From Mollicutes bacterium Phil14 (GTDB lineage Bacteria > Bacillota_I > Bacilli_A > ML615J-28 > CAG-698): a DNA stretch of 64,000 nt. The stretch is taken from the NCBI GenBank assembly GCA_001940985.1, contig MSHB01000002.1, positions 1 to 64,000 of the forward strand, written 5' to 3'. Positions 5,915 to 13,671 of this stretch are shown in pieces (position 1 is the first letter of the stretch; every line of letters begins with the position of its first letter). Both the position numbers and the translations under genes were made by a program. The notes beneath the pieces were generated by a model, which did no database searches, was not told the DNA's origin, and was given only the letters and a program-made list of their open reading frames with translations.

Positions 5915-7258
5915 ATGTTTGAAAGAAAAATTTATAATGATATTGTTTCTTGGTATGAATCTTTAAAAATTAAAAAAAGAGCCTTAATTATTAAAGGTTT
6001 AAGACAAATCGGTAAAACAACAATTATTAAAAAGTTTTGTGAAGAACATTACGAAAATATAGTTTATATTGATTTTATGCATAATACTTCTGTAAAATCA
6101 TTATTTGATAAAGATTTAAATGTTAATGATTTAATAATCAGCTTATCAGCATCTAATTTAGGTGTAAAATTTATTCCGTATAAAACAATAATAATTTTTG
6201 ATGAATTACAAGAGTGTGCTAATGCTAGATCTGCTATAAAACCATTTATGGAAGATGGAAGATTTGATCTTGTTTGTACAGGTTCTCTTCTTGGTTTAAG
6301 AGGATATAATAAAAAAGTTTCAAAAGGAGTATCTACTGGTTTTGAAAAAGTAATAACTATGAAACCAATGGATTTTGAAGAATATCTATGGGCGATTGGA
6401 TTAGAAAAAAATGTTATAGATTATGTAAAGAAATCATTTGTAGATAAAACACAAGTTATTTCTAATGTCAATGAAAAACTTATGAAATACTTCAAAGAGT
6501 ATCTTTGTGTAGGAGGCCTTCCAGATGTTGTGAATGTATTTAATTTAACTCATGATTTGACACAAGTAAGGGAGATTCAACAAAGTATATTAGAAAGTTA
6601 TAAAGATGATTTTGGTAAACATTTAAATAAAGATGAGGTTCAAGAAATCAATCAAATTGAACTTACTAAGATTATGCAAGTATATAAATCTATTCCAAAT
6701 CAACTTGCAAAAGAAAATAAAAAGTTTCAATATAAATTAGTTGCTAGTAATGCTAAAGCTAGAAGTCATAGTAATGCAATCACATGGTTAGAAGAATTTG
6801 GCTTAATTTGTAAATGCCATAATTTAAACAATTTAGAACTTCCACTTGACGGTAATAAGGATGAAGACACATTTAAAATATACGTAACTGATACAGGATT
6901 GTTTATTGCGATGTTAGAAGAAGGAACTGTTGATAATATAATAAATGGAGACTTAAAGGTGTATAAAGGAGCAATATTTGAAAATATTATTGCTGATGCT
7001 TTTAATAAAATGAATAAAGATTTATATTATTATCATAAACAAAGTGGTCTAGAAATTGGTTTTGTTACTAGATATAATAATGAGCTAACATTAATTGAAG
7101 TAAAATCAAATAATGGTAACGCAAAATCATTAAAAGAAATATTAAACAATAAAGATAAATATGATATTACTAGTAATTTTAAACTTGCGGATACTAATCT
7201 AGGAACTACTAATGGTATAAATACAATTCCATTATATATGGCATTTTTAATAAAATAA
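5915..7258 (+). CDS. ATP-binding protein, AAA_14 plus DUF4143
   Basis: A 447-aa ATPase of a large, poorly understood family. The N-terminal AAA_14 domain has Walker A GLRQIGKTT (residues about 27-35) and Walker B TIIIFDELQEC (about 89-99). The C-terminal DUF4143 region (about 195-400) ends in LTLIEVKSNNG, like the E-x-K part of a PD-(D/E)xK fold; the preceding acidic position usually seen in EVDF is Gly here (LEIGF), so nuclease activity is doubtful. AGAGGTGA precedes the ATG at 5915. It is a single gene followed by a terminator. The family is often in accessory regions; no function should be claimed. Confidence 0.85.
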   Translation: MFERKIYNDIVSWYESLKIKKRALIIKGLRQIGKTTIIKKFCEEHYENIVYIDFMHNTSVKSLFDKDLNVNDLIISLSASNLGVKFIPYKTIIIFDELQECANARSAIKPFMEDGRFDLVCTGSLLGLRGYNKKVSKGVSTGFEKVITMKPMDFEEYLWAIGLEKNVIDYVKKSFVDKTQVISNVNEKLMKYFKEYLCVGGLPDVVNVFNLTHDLTQVREIQQSILESYKDDFGKHLNKDEVQEINQIELTKIMQVYKSIPNQLAKENKKFQYKLVASNAKARSHSNAITWLEEFGLICKCHNLNNLELPLDGNKDEDTFKIYVTDTGLFIAMLEEGTVDNIINGDLKVYKGAIFENIIADAFNKMNKDLYYYHKQSGLEIGFVTRYNNELTLIEVKSNNGNAKSLKEILNNKDKYDITSNFKLADTNLGTTNGINTIPLYMAFLIK

Positions 7259-7270
7259 ATATGTAATAGA

Positions 7271-7304
7271 GGTAACTAGCATACATTATGTTAGTTCCTT
7301 TTTT
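7271..7304 (+). terminator. Intrinsic terminator
   Basis: AACTAGC and GTTAGTT pair (one G-U), extended by GG/CC, followed by six T. It ends the AAA_14/DUF4143 gene. Confidence 0.7.
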
Positions 7305-7352
7305 GCCTCATAGATATAAAAGACTTATAGATTATTAATAAAATTATAGTGA

Positions 7353-7387
7353 TGAACAAAAAGATGCAATACGAAACATTTTGTTGA
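7353..7387. repeat. Single copy of the 34-bp palindrome
   Basis: GAACAAAAAGATGC and GAAACATTTTGTT arms match the array at 526-664, with one extra base in the core. A degenerate half copy (GCAACATTTCGTCC) follows near 7402. Confidence 0.7.
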
Positions 7388-7422
7388 CTAAAACTCTAAT
7401 ATGCAACATTTCGTCCACCATA

Positions 7423-7645
7423 CACATTAAAGTAAATCTATTAGTCTTCTGAATATGAAGGCTAATTTTTTATTATATAGGGTATTTTGACCAAAAAAGG
7501 CTAGAATATCCTTTTTTTTCAACTTATTCATGCAACTTTTTGTTCAGTATACCTAGGGAGACGTGCCACGGACTTGAATCATTGTTTTACGGGATTCGAA
7601 CCTTTAGTTCTTACGGGACTCAAACCTATGAATATAGTGATAATA
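7423..7645. repeat. Flanking repeat, right copy
   Basis: Right-hand partner of 731-955, in the same orientation. Inside are a hairpin with AGTCTTC/GAAGGCT arms (7443-7463) and three 24-nt tRNA T-arm-like units (7566-7630), on the minus strand GGTTTGAGTCCCGTAAG, GGTTCGAATCCCGTAAA and GATTCAAGTCCGTGG. Confidence 0.7.
7443..7471 (+). terminator. Terminator-like hairpin in right repeat
   Basis: AGTCTTC and GAAGGCT form a seven-pair stem (one G-U) followed by AATTTTTTATT. It is homologous to the hairpin at 750-774. Confidence 0.5.
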
Positions 7646-7708
7646 AAAAATTCAACTTAAAGTTAATATGTAGTTAACTAACGATGGGTGGTAAATACAT
7701 TTTTTTGA

Positions 7709-7717
7709 TGGTATAAT
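7709..7717 (+). promoter_or_regulatory. Extended -10 promoter
   Basis: TGG-TATAAT (7712-7717), 55 bases upstream of the XRE-type regulator. Confidence 0.55.
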
Positions 7718-7771
7718 ATTAGTGTAATTAAGGCCGATATTACAAATAATATTAAAGAAAGGAATGTATTT

Positions 7772-8671
7772 ATGAATATTAAAATTTCAGAAAACATCAA
7801 AAGATTAAGAAAAGCTAAAAAGATTACTCAAGAAGAATTAGCAGAAATCTTTAACGTTACACCTGCCGCCGTTAGCAAATGGGAAAATAATGAAACTTAC
7901 CCTGACATTACATTACTATTTCCTTTATCACATTTCTTTGGTGTATCGATTGATGAATTAATGGGATATGACTATATGGTAATTGAAGAAGAAATTAAGA
8001 GAGTTAAAGAAGAAATTCATAACACATGGTATGTTAATAATGATTGGGGCAAAGCCAAAGAATTAGTAATTAATGCAAGAACATCATATCCTAACGATTA
8101 TGAAATAATGGTTAACTACTTGTTCTTTACAACAGGTGGAATGGCAGATAATGATTCAAGTGTACTTTTACAAAATGAAAAAGAAATTATTAAAGTATGT
8201 GATTTAATACTAGAAGGTTGTGATGTAGAAAACTATCGACTTGAAGCTATTAATTATAAAGCAAAAGTGTTATATGCAAAAGGTGATGAACAAGTTGCAT
8301 TAGAACTTTTAAATAATTTTCCATCATTCTATCATACAAGCGGACAAAAAATTGAGCAGTTGTATAAAAAAGGAACAAATGAATACTATAACCAATTAAC
8401 ATTCAACTTATATGAACTTGCTACGTTTGTAGGTAATAAAATTGGTAAGCATATTTCATATGATGATAAGTTATCAAATGAAGAAAAGATTGAAAAAGTA
8501 GGCAAACTAGTAAATTTATACAATAGTATTTTGGATGATAAAGACTATGTTGTTTTAGTAAAAGTTATCAAAGATGCAGTTAAAGAAGCAATGCATAGAA
8601 GTAAACAAATTGGATTTAGTAATCAAGAAATTGAGTTATTAGAAAGTCTTACTAGCAAAGTTAATAGATAA
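7772..8671 (+). CDS. XRE-family regulator with C-terminal helical domain
   Basis: A 299-aa DNA-binding regulator. Residues 5-62 are a classical Cro/C1-type HTH (ISENIKRLRKAKKITQEEL, then TPAAVSKWENNETYPDI). The remaining 230 residues are helical and TPR-like, as in XRE proteins that sense a ligand or peptide through the C-terminal half. GAAAGGAA precedes the ATG. It is monocistronic or leads into the gene at 8791, which has its own upstream AT-rich region. It lies just outside the right repeat of the island. Ligand and targets are unknown. Confidence 0.85.
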   Translation: MNIKISENIKRLRKAKKITQEELAEIFNVTPAAVSKWENNETYPDITLLFPLSHFFGVSIDELMGYDYMVIEEEIKRVKEEIHNTWYVNNDWGKAKELVINARTSYPNDYEIMVNYLFFTTGGMADNDSSVLLQNEKEIIKVCDLILEGCDVENYRLEAINYKAKVLYAKGDEQVALELLNNFPSFYHTSGQKIEQLYKKGTNEYYNQLTFNLYELATFVGNKIGKHISYDDKLSNEEKIEKVGKLVNLYNSILDDKDYVVLVKVIKDAVKEAMHRSKQIGFSNQEIELLESLTSKVNR

Positions 8672-8790
8672 GGAAAAAAGTCAGTAGGTATACAAAATAA
8701 TGAGAAATACTTACTAGCTTTTTATGTGGATAATATTTTTATAAAATAGTATAATATTAATATAAACAAGTACAAATAGGAAGTGGAAAA

Positions 8791-9225
8791 ATGCGTACAA
8801 CAACTAGAGGTGTAATTAGTTTACAACAACTTCAAGAAGACTTTCCTTCAGTAGAAACTATTCTTAGAGAAGATGGAGAAGTTACAGTAATTACTGAATC
8901 AGGTTTTTCTTTTAAGATATCAGTTATAAACTATAATGATTTAATTAGAACTGAAGAACAAAAAAAGAAAAAGATGACTTTACCAGAATCAATTAAAAGA
9001 GTGTTGATAGCAGGTCCACAGGAAGGAATGCATTCTGTTGACATTGTTAAAGAAATAACAGCTAATGAGTTATACTTTAAAAAAGATGGACCATTTGTTG
9101 ATGGAAAGCAAGTTAGATCATGTGCAAATAATAATAGTGATATTTTTGTTTGTTTGCCTAATAACATCATTAAATTAAAAACTGATGAACCAACAATGGA
9201 AGATTTACTATTTGTGAAAAGATGA
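8791..9225 (+). CDS. HARE-HTH-like winged-helix protein
   Basis: A 144-aa soluble protein. Residues about 62-140 (TLPESIKRVLIAGPQEGMHSVDIVKEITANELYFKKDG, then VRSCANNNSDIFVCLPNNIIKL) resemble the HARE-HTH winged-helix domain found with restriction enzymes and in RNA polymerase delta subunits. The match is by eye and weak. The first 60 residues form an unknown beta-rich part. The start has a good ribosome site (AGGAAGTGG). Neighbours are regulators on both sides. It could be an accessory DNA-binding protein. Confidence 0.5.
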   Translation: MRTTTRGVISLQQLQEDFPSVETILREDGEVTVITESGFSFKISVINYNDLIRTEEQKKKKMTLPESIKRVLIAGPQEGMHSVDIVKEITANELYFKKDGPFVDGKQVRSCANNNSDIFVCLPNNIIKLKTDEPTMEDLLFVKR

Positions 9226-9285
9226 TATTATTAAAAATGATGGAGATAGATGATAAATAATAATATTAAAAAAGGATAAGGAATT

Positions 9286-9648
9286 ATGAATAGAATAACA
9301 CACAAACAATTTCTTCAAAAATTAAAAAAAAGTGATAGCACAATAATAAAAGAACTATATTCTCAATGGAGGAACTGGTTATATGATGAATATGCAGCAT
9401 ATGAATATAATGAAAATCTTTTATTAATTGAAGGTAAAGATAAATATAAAGTAGATATGTTTATTTTTAATTATGATAGTTGTAAAGAATTGTTAAAGAA
9501 ATATAAGAATGATAATAATTGTACTGACTTATGCGTATCATTAATAGGAAAATTACCAGAAGAATTAGATAAGTATTATGGTTGGAGATGTTTTGAGAGA
9601 ATTGGTATTAAACAAAAAATATTTAAAAAAGAGTATAAATCTAATTAA
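9286..9648 (+). CDS. Hypothetical protein, 120 aa
   Basis: Not recognised. A charged 120-residue soluble protein rich in Tyr and Lys (QWRNWLYDEYAAYEYNENLLLIEGKDKYKVDMFIF). AAGGATAAGGA precedes the ATG. The stop is followed at once by a fragment of an XRE/TPR protein in another frame (9650-9949). The gene may be intact or may itself be the 5' half of a rearranged gene. Confidence 0.5.
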   Translation: MNRITHKQFLQKLKKSDSTIIKELYSQWRNWLYDEYAAYEYNENLLLIEGKDKYKVDMFIFNYDSCKELLKKYKNDNNCTDLCVSLIGKLPEELDKYYGWRCFERIGIKQKIFKKEYKSN

Positions 9649-9649
9649 A

Positions 9650-9949
9650 TTAATTGTTGGAACAAATTTATATTGGTTTAATATTCCATACTATAATTTT
9701 GCATTTACAATTGCTGAATATTATACAAAGTTAAATGATAAAGAAAATACTCTTAAATATTTAAATGAATCAACAGATTATGCTTTCTCTTTATGCAATA
9801 GCCAAGATGCAGATGAATATGATTCATATTGGTTAAAAGGAGTTAAGTACAGAACTAGCAAAATTAAAAACTGCGAAGGCAATTATAAAATTTTTGATAA
9901 TACAGTTTTTGACTTTATTAGAGATAGTATTGAATTTAATGAAGTATAG
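9650..9949 (+). pseudogene. 5'-truncated XRE/TPR regulator remnant
   Basis: About 100 codons without a ribosome site read NLYWFNIPYYNFAFTIAEYYTKLNDKENTLKYLNESTDYAF, then FDFIRDSIEFNEV. This matches the C-terminal TPR part of XRE regulators, which typically have LGDKEKALKYLEKA and end in FDxIRxDxRF. The N-terminal HTH is missing. The open frame can be read from an ATG at 9578 inside the previous gene, but that start has no ribosome site and only shadows the upstream frame. Confidence 0.5.
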
Positions 9950-10053
9950 AATAGATAATGATAGAAAAAATTAATAATTATGTTAAAAATTTAATAAATA
10001 ATATGTCACCTTTTTATAATTAAGTTGTATTATAGATGAAAGGGAATAAAACT

Positions 10054-10548
10054 ATGAAAATATCAGAGACACAGTTTGGTTTTGTATATAAAGAGTTCGC
10101 TAAGGAACTATTATATATAGCATATGGTTATACAAGAAACAAAGAGGATTCTATTGATATAATGCAAAATGCTTATGTTGCTCTTTTAGAATCAAATAAA
10201 AATTTTGAATCAAATGAGCATATTAAGTATTTCTTAATTAGAGTAACAATTAATGAATCAATAAATTTTGCTAAATCATATTCTCATAAAAAAGTAGTTA
10301 GAAATAATGAATTTATAATTAATTACCCTGAAACTAAAAAAGAAGAATTGCCCTATGATTTATCTGAAATTGTTAATACTTTGCCGGAAAAGTATAAAAC
10401 AATTATTATTCTTCATTATTATGATGATATGAAAATAAAAGATATTTCAAAAGTACTAAAAATTTCTGAACCTGCAGTAAAGAAACGATTAGAACGAGGA
10501 CGAAATCTTATTAAAGAAATTATAGAAAGGAATTATAAAAATGATTGA
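10054..10548 (+). CDS. ECF-type RNA polymerase sigma factor
   Basis: A 164-aa sigma-70 family protein of ECF size. Region 2 is FAKELLYIAYGYTRNKEDSIDIMQNAYVALLES (residues about 12-45). Region 4 is LPEKYKTIIILHYYDDMKIKDISKVLKISEPAVKKRLERGR (about 112-153). It redirects RNA polymerase to stress-type promoters. AAGGG lies nine bases before the ATG at 10054; the upstream ATG at 10036 has no ribosome site. It overlaps the next gene by eight bases, the usual sigma/anti-sigma arrangement. Confidence 0.9.
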   Translation: MKISETQFGFVYKEFAKELLYIAYGYTRNKEDSIDIMQNAYVALLESNKNFESNEHIKYFLIRVTINESINFAKSYSHKKVVRNNEFIINYPETKKEELPYDLSEIVNTLPEKYKTIIILHYYDDMKIKDISKVLKISEPAVKKRLERGRNLIKEIIERNYKND

Positions 10549-12007
10549 TAAAAACTTGTCAAAACTGAAAAATGATTTACCAGATTACAATATTGATAAT
10601 TACAAAAATGGAATATTTCAAAAATATAATAGTAAGAAAAACAGTAAAATATTTCATTTTTCAAAAATGGCTTTTGCTTTAATAGTTCTTATAATGTTCA
10701 TATTTATTGTTGGTTTAAGTACATATGCCATTAAAGTTGATGCAGAAGAATATAAAAATGCTGTAGAATTTTTTGAAGCTAATGAATTATCACTTGAGGG
10801 GCTTACAAGATATGAAATTAAAGAAATTTATACTGATATTACAACTAACAAATTTAAGTATCAAAAAACTGGTGGAGTTATTGTTGAAAGTATTAAAAGT
10901 AAACTACCTGGTTATAGTATTGAAATAGAAAACATTTCTTCTAGTGAGTTAAATTGTGTGTGGGAGCTTTGGGCTAAGTTACGCAAACAAAAGGATATTT
11001 CAGAAGTGTATTATGATTATGTTCCATATATGGTAGAAGATAATAACCATATACTTGAGTATACTAAATACATATTTACAAAATATGAAAGCGGAAAAGA
11101 ATGCTGGAATTTAGATATTTATTATTCAATTAGAGGTTATATTGAAAAAGACAATTGTTTATTTGTATATGGAAATCAACTTAGTTATTACTCAACAGAA
11201 GATGCTAAAAAAACTTATATTACTAAAGTTAGCAGTGATGGAGAAATTATTTGGCAACAAGAGTTTAAAGACTCAAATAGATTTTATAAGATAATCATAA
11301 ACAATGATAATAGTTTAACAGCATTTACAAATAGAACTGCTCACTCTTCTTATTTAAAAATATATAATTTAAATTCAAATGGGGATATTCTAAAAAGTTC
11401 TGAAAATTATTTTAAAGATTATAGTGTTGAAAATGTTGTAAAACTAAAAGAATACTATTTAGTATATTTAGAAGATAGAGAGTATAATACAAAATTTGAA
11501 AAAATAAATTTTGATGGAATAGTAGAAACTGAATTTAGCTATCAAGATGAAAAATATAGGTATTTCTTTACTGATATGATTGAATTTGATAATCAAGTTT
11601 ATTTATCTGCATATGCAGTACCTTATTTTGATAAGCCATTAAATTGGGGAGGAGAAATTAGGAGCTTACTTGATATTTTAAATGAAATGGATTATGATAC
11701 TATTACTGATGAGTATGTATTAAATTTATTTAAAGACCATTATAAAGCAGTATTATTTATATGTGATAAAAATAACGGTGATTTAAAAACATTTTATACA
11801 GTTGATTCCGCAATTGGTTCAAATTTTCTAATAGAAAATGGTAATCTTACTTGGAACGTTGAATATTTTGAAAATATGACGTATTCTGTGGCCACAAGTT
11901 CATTTACATTTGGTGGAGTTACAAGAGTTTATAACTATATGTACGATGAGAAAGGTCGATTTATTGGCGTTAATAAAACAGATAATCTAAGAATTTTTAG
12001 AAAATAA
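10541..12007 (+). CDS. Membrane protein, probable anti-sigma or sensor partner of the ECF sigma factor
   Basis: A 488-aa protein with a short cytoplasmic N-terminus (about 40 residues), one membrane segment (MAFALIVLIMFIFIVGLSTYAI, residues about 45-66) and a large outside domain. The outside part has repeated beta-strand runs such as YLVYLEDREYNTKFEKINFDGIVETEFS, suggestive of a beta-propeller. Its start overlaps the sigma gene, so the two are translationally coupled. No zinc anti-sigma motif is visible. By position it likely binds and holds the sigma factor and responds to an outside signal; this is inference. A strong terminator follows. Confidence 0.65.
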   Translation: MIDKNLSKLKNDLPDYNIDNYKNGIFQKYNSKKNSKIFHFSKMAFALIVLIMFIFIVGLSTYAIKVDAEEYKNAVEFFEANELSLEGLTRYEIKEIYTDITTNKFKYQKTGGVIVESIKSKLPGYSIEIENISSSELNCVWELWAKLRKQKDISEVYYDYVPYMVEDNNHILEYTKYIFTKYESGKECWNLDIYYSIRGYIEKDNCLFVYGNQLSYYSTEDAKKTYITKVSSDGEIIWQQEFKDSNRFYKIIINNDNSLTAFTNRTAHSSYLKIYNLNSNGDILKSSENYFKDYSVENVVKLKEYYLVYLEDREYNTKFEKINFDGIVETEFSYQDEKYRYFFTDMIEFDNQVYLSAYAVPYFDKPLNWGGEIRSLLDILNEMDYDTITDEYVLNLFKDHYKAVLFICDKNNGDLKTFYTVDSAIGSNFLIENGNLTWNVEYFENMTYSVATSSFTFGGVTRVYNYMYDEKGRFIGVNKTDNLRIFRK

Positions 12008-12015
12008 ATTATAAT

Positions 12016-12051
12016 AGCTAGTTAACAACAAACAGTTAGCTAGCTTTTTTT
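12016..12051 (+). terminator. Intrinsic terminator
   Basis: AGCTAGTTAAC and GTTAGCTAGCT form an eleven-pair stem (one G-U) followed by seven T. It ends the sigma/partner operon. Confidence 0.85.
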
Positions 12052-12248
12052 ATAAAAAAGTATTATTTATGATCCAATAAAGCACTTTTAAAATCAAAAC
12101 AAGTATAGAAAAATATTTAGTTTTAGTATATAACATAAAAAAAGATAAAATATTTTTTGTTGATATAATGTTATTAAACTAATAATTGGTGAAATGGGAG
12201 AATGTTTTTGCAAATATCAGTTTAAAAATCAATAAAGAGGACTAAATA

Positions 12249-12965
12249 ATGAAATCAATTAAAGAATTAACAAAAGAGTTGAATATATCATCAAGAACTA
12301 TTAGATACTATGAAGAATTATTTAATCTTAATAGTGTTAAAAAAACTAATATTCGTTATTATGATTACGAAGAAGTAAAAAAAAAAATCATTATTGCGTT
12401 TAGAAAGTTGAATTTTTCTTTAGAAAAAATCAAATTATTAATGCGAAATTTTAATCAAGATAATATTTTAAATATTATTAGTGAAGAAAAAACTAAATAT
12501 TTAAATCAAATTAAAGAAGTAACTAATTATTTTGTTTTGCTTAATGAACTAAAAAAATTAATTACAAATAAAAGTGATGATGAACTGGAAGACTTTGTGA
12601 TAAACGAATTATTTGAAGAATACAAAAATGGTAAAGATAATCATATTAATGAACGTACCAATAAGCAACATAAGATTATTGATTCGTTTTTTGAAATGAT
12701 TAAAAATAAAGATATATCGGGATTCAAGAAATATTGTCATGAAAAAATTCAACTTGTTGGTTTACAGGACTTTTTCTTAAATACACTAAAATTAAATGAA
12801 ACATTAACCGATTATAAAATACATTCTGAATATAGTTTATTTAATGGCAATGTGTTTGTTGCTTTAAATACTAAAAATGGAAAAATAACTTTGAAAATAG
12901 TATTTAATACTGATGATGTAGTTGTTGGTATATGGATAATAGAATTTATCAAAAATAATTCTTGA
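12249..12965 (+). CDS. MerR-family transcriptional regulator with C-terminal NTF2-like domain
   Basis: A 238-aa regulator. Residues 1-70 are a MerR winged HTH (IKELTKELNISSRTIRYYEELFNL, then RYYDYEEVKKK). A coiled-coil dimer helix follows (about 75-120). The last 90 residues (ISGFKKYCHEKIQ, then VFVALNTKNGKITLKIVFNTDDVVVGIWI) resemble a DUF3887/NTF2-like fold that may bind a small ligand. GAGG precedes the ATG. Its stop codon overlaps the -35 box of a MerR-type promoter (12962-12992), which is probably its target. Confidence 0.85.
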   Translation: MKSIKELTKELNISSRTIRYYEELFNLNSVKKTNIRYYDYEEVKKKIIIAFRKLNFSLEKIKLLMRNFNQDNILNIISEEKTKYLNQIKEVTNYFVLLNELKKLITNKSDDELEDFVINELFEEYKNGKDNHINERTNKQHKIIDSFFEMIKNKDISGFKKYCHEKIQLVGLQDFFLNTLKLNETLTDYKIHSEYSLFNGNVFVALNTKNGKITLKIVFNTDDVVVGIWIIEFIKNNS

Positions 12966-12992
12966 CATTGACGTTGCGTCAAGATGTATAAT
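12962..12992 (+). promoter_or_regulatory. MerR-type promoter with dyad in a 19-bp spacer
   Basis: The -35 is TTGACA (12962-12967) and the -10 is TATAAT (12987-12992), spaced 19 bp, which is over-long for sigma-A but typical of MerR-activated promoters. The spacer holds a perfect dyad, TTGACG-TTG-CGTCAA (12968-12982). The MerR gene ends inside the -35. The promoter would drive the small membrane protein gene at 13074. Confidence 0.85.
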
Positions 12993-13073
12993 ATTATTGG
13001 ATGTTGGCAATAATTATGGTTAATGTTAATTTTATTAAATTTGATAAGAATACAAATACACGGGGGAATAGCA

Positions 13074-13459
13074 ATGTTTAAGTTCGTTTTAGATTTAGGG
13101 ACAATATTTAACATATTTTTACTGATATTTTATTTAGTTATAGCAATCAGTTTTCAATTTTGCAAAATTGGTTCTTGGGGGGAAAAAACAATATATATCC
13201 AAAGTCAGAAAAAACATGGCATAAAGCTCATGTTGCTGCAAGTTTTTCAACTATACCATTCATATTTATAAGCATTATATTAATCTTTGTTAATAATATG
13301 TGGCTTAAAATTGCTGTAAGCTTAATATTAATATTATTACTTCCAATAGTTTTGGATATTGTTGGTAAGTTAGCCAGAAGAAAAGAAAGTACTAATTTTA
13401 AAAAAGAAGAAAAGCATGAACTAGAAAATCAAGTAAAAAAAGAATCTGGTTGGAAATGA
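13074..13459 (+). pseudogene. Frameshifted SdpI-like small membrane protein gene
   Basis: Two overlapping frames make one product. From the ATG at 13074 the first gives MFKFVLDLGTIFNIFLLIFY, one membrane helix, up to FCKIGSWGE. The second continues as GGKNNIYPKSEKTWHKAHVAAS and two more helices (FIFISIILIFVNN, IAVSLILILLLPIVLDIV) with a charged tail. YPKSEKTWHKAH resembles the SdpI-family loop (SxxxWxxxH). The frames meet at GGGGGGAAAAAA (13177-13188) and need a -1 shift. Either one base was lost or gained there, or slippage on the run restores the product. The target of the MerR promoter upstream. Confidence 0.6.
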
Positions 13460-13473
13460 AAATTTTGAAATAT

Positions 13474-13500
13474 AATAGTCTTCATTTGAGGACTATTTTT
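13474..13500 (+). terminator. Intrinsic terminator
   Basis: AATAGTC and GACTATT pair over seven bases with a ten-base loop, followed by five T. Confidence 0.65.
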
Positions 13501-13671
13501 AAATTTTAAAAACATATTTAAAAGTAATAGATAATAGTGATAAAAGTAAGAAAATATGTTATAATGAAAAAGAATTAAATATTAAAAATATGTAATTTTA
13601 ATAAAGTAACAAAGAGTAACAATACTTTTATATATAAATATAGTATAATGTATCTAGAAAGGTAGATGCAC

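Larger units (their letters stand above)
7259..7771. other. Gene-free right flank of the island
   Basis: About 510 bases without a gene. Contents: terminator of the ATPase gene, one palindrome copy (7353-7387), the right flanking repeat (7423-7645) and the promoter of the XRE gene at 7772. Confidence 0.65.

Noticed and set aside
13177..13189. Canonical programmed -1 frameshift heptamer
   Set aside because: A-AAA-AAC is present but is not in the required zero-frame phase; the zero-frame codons are GGG GAA AAA ACA.
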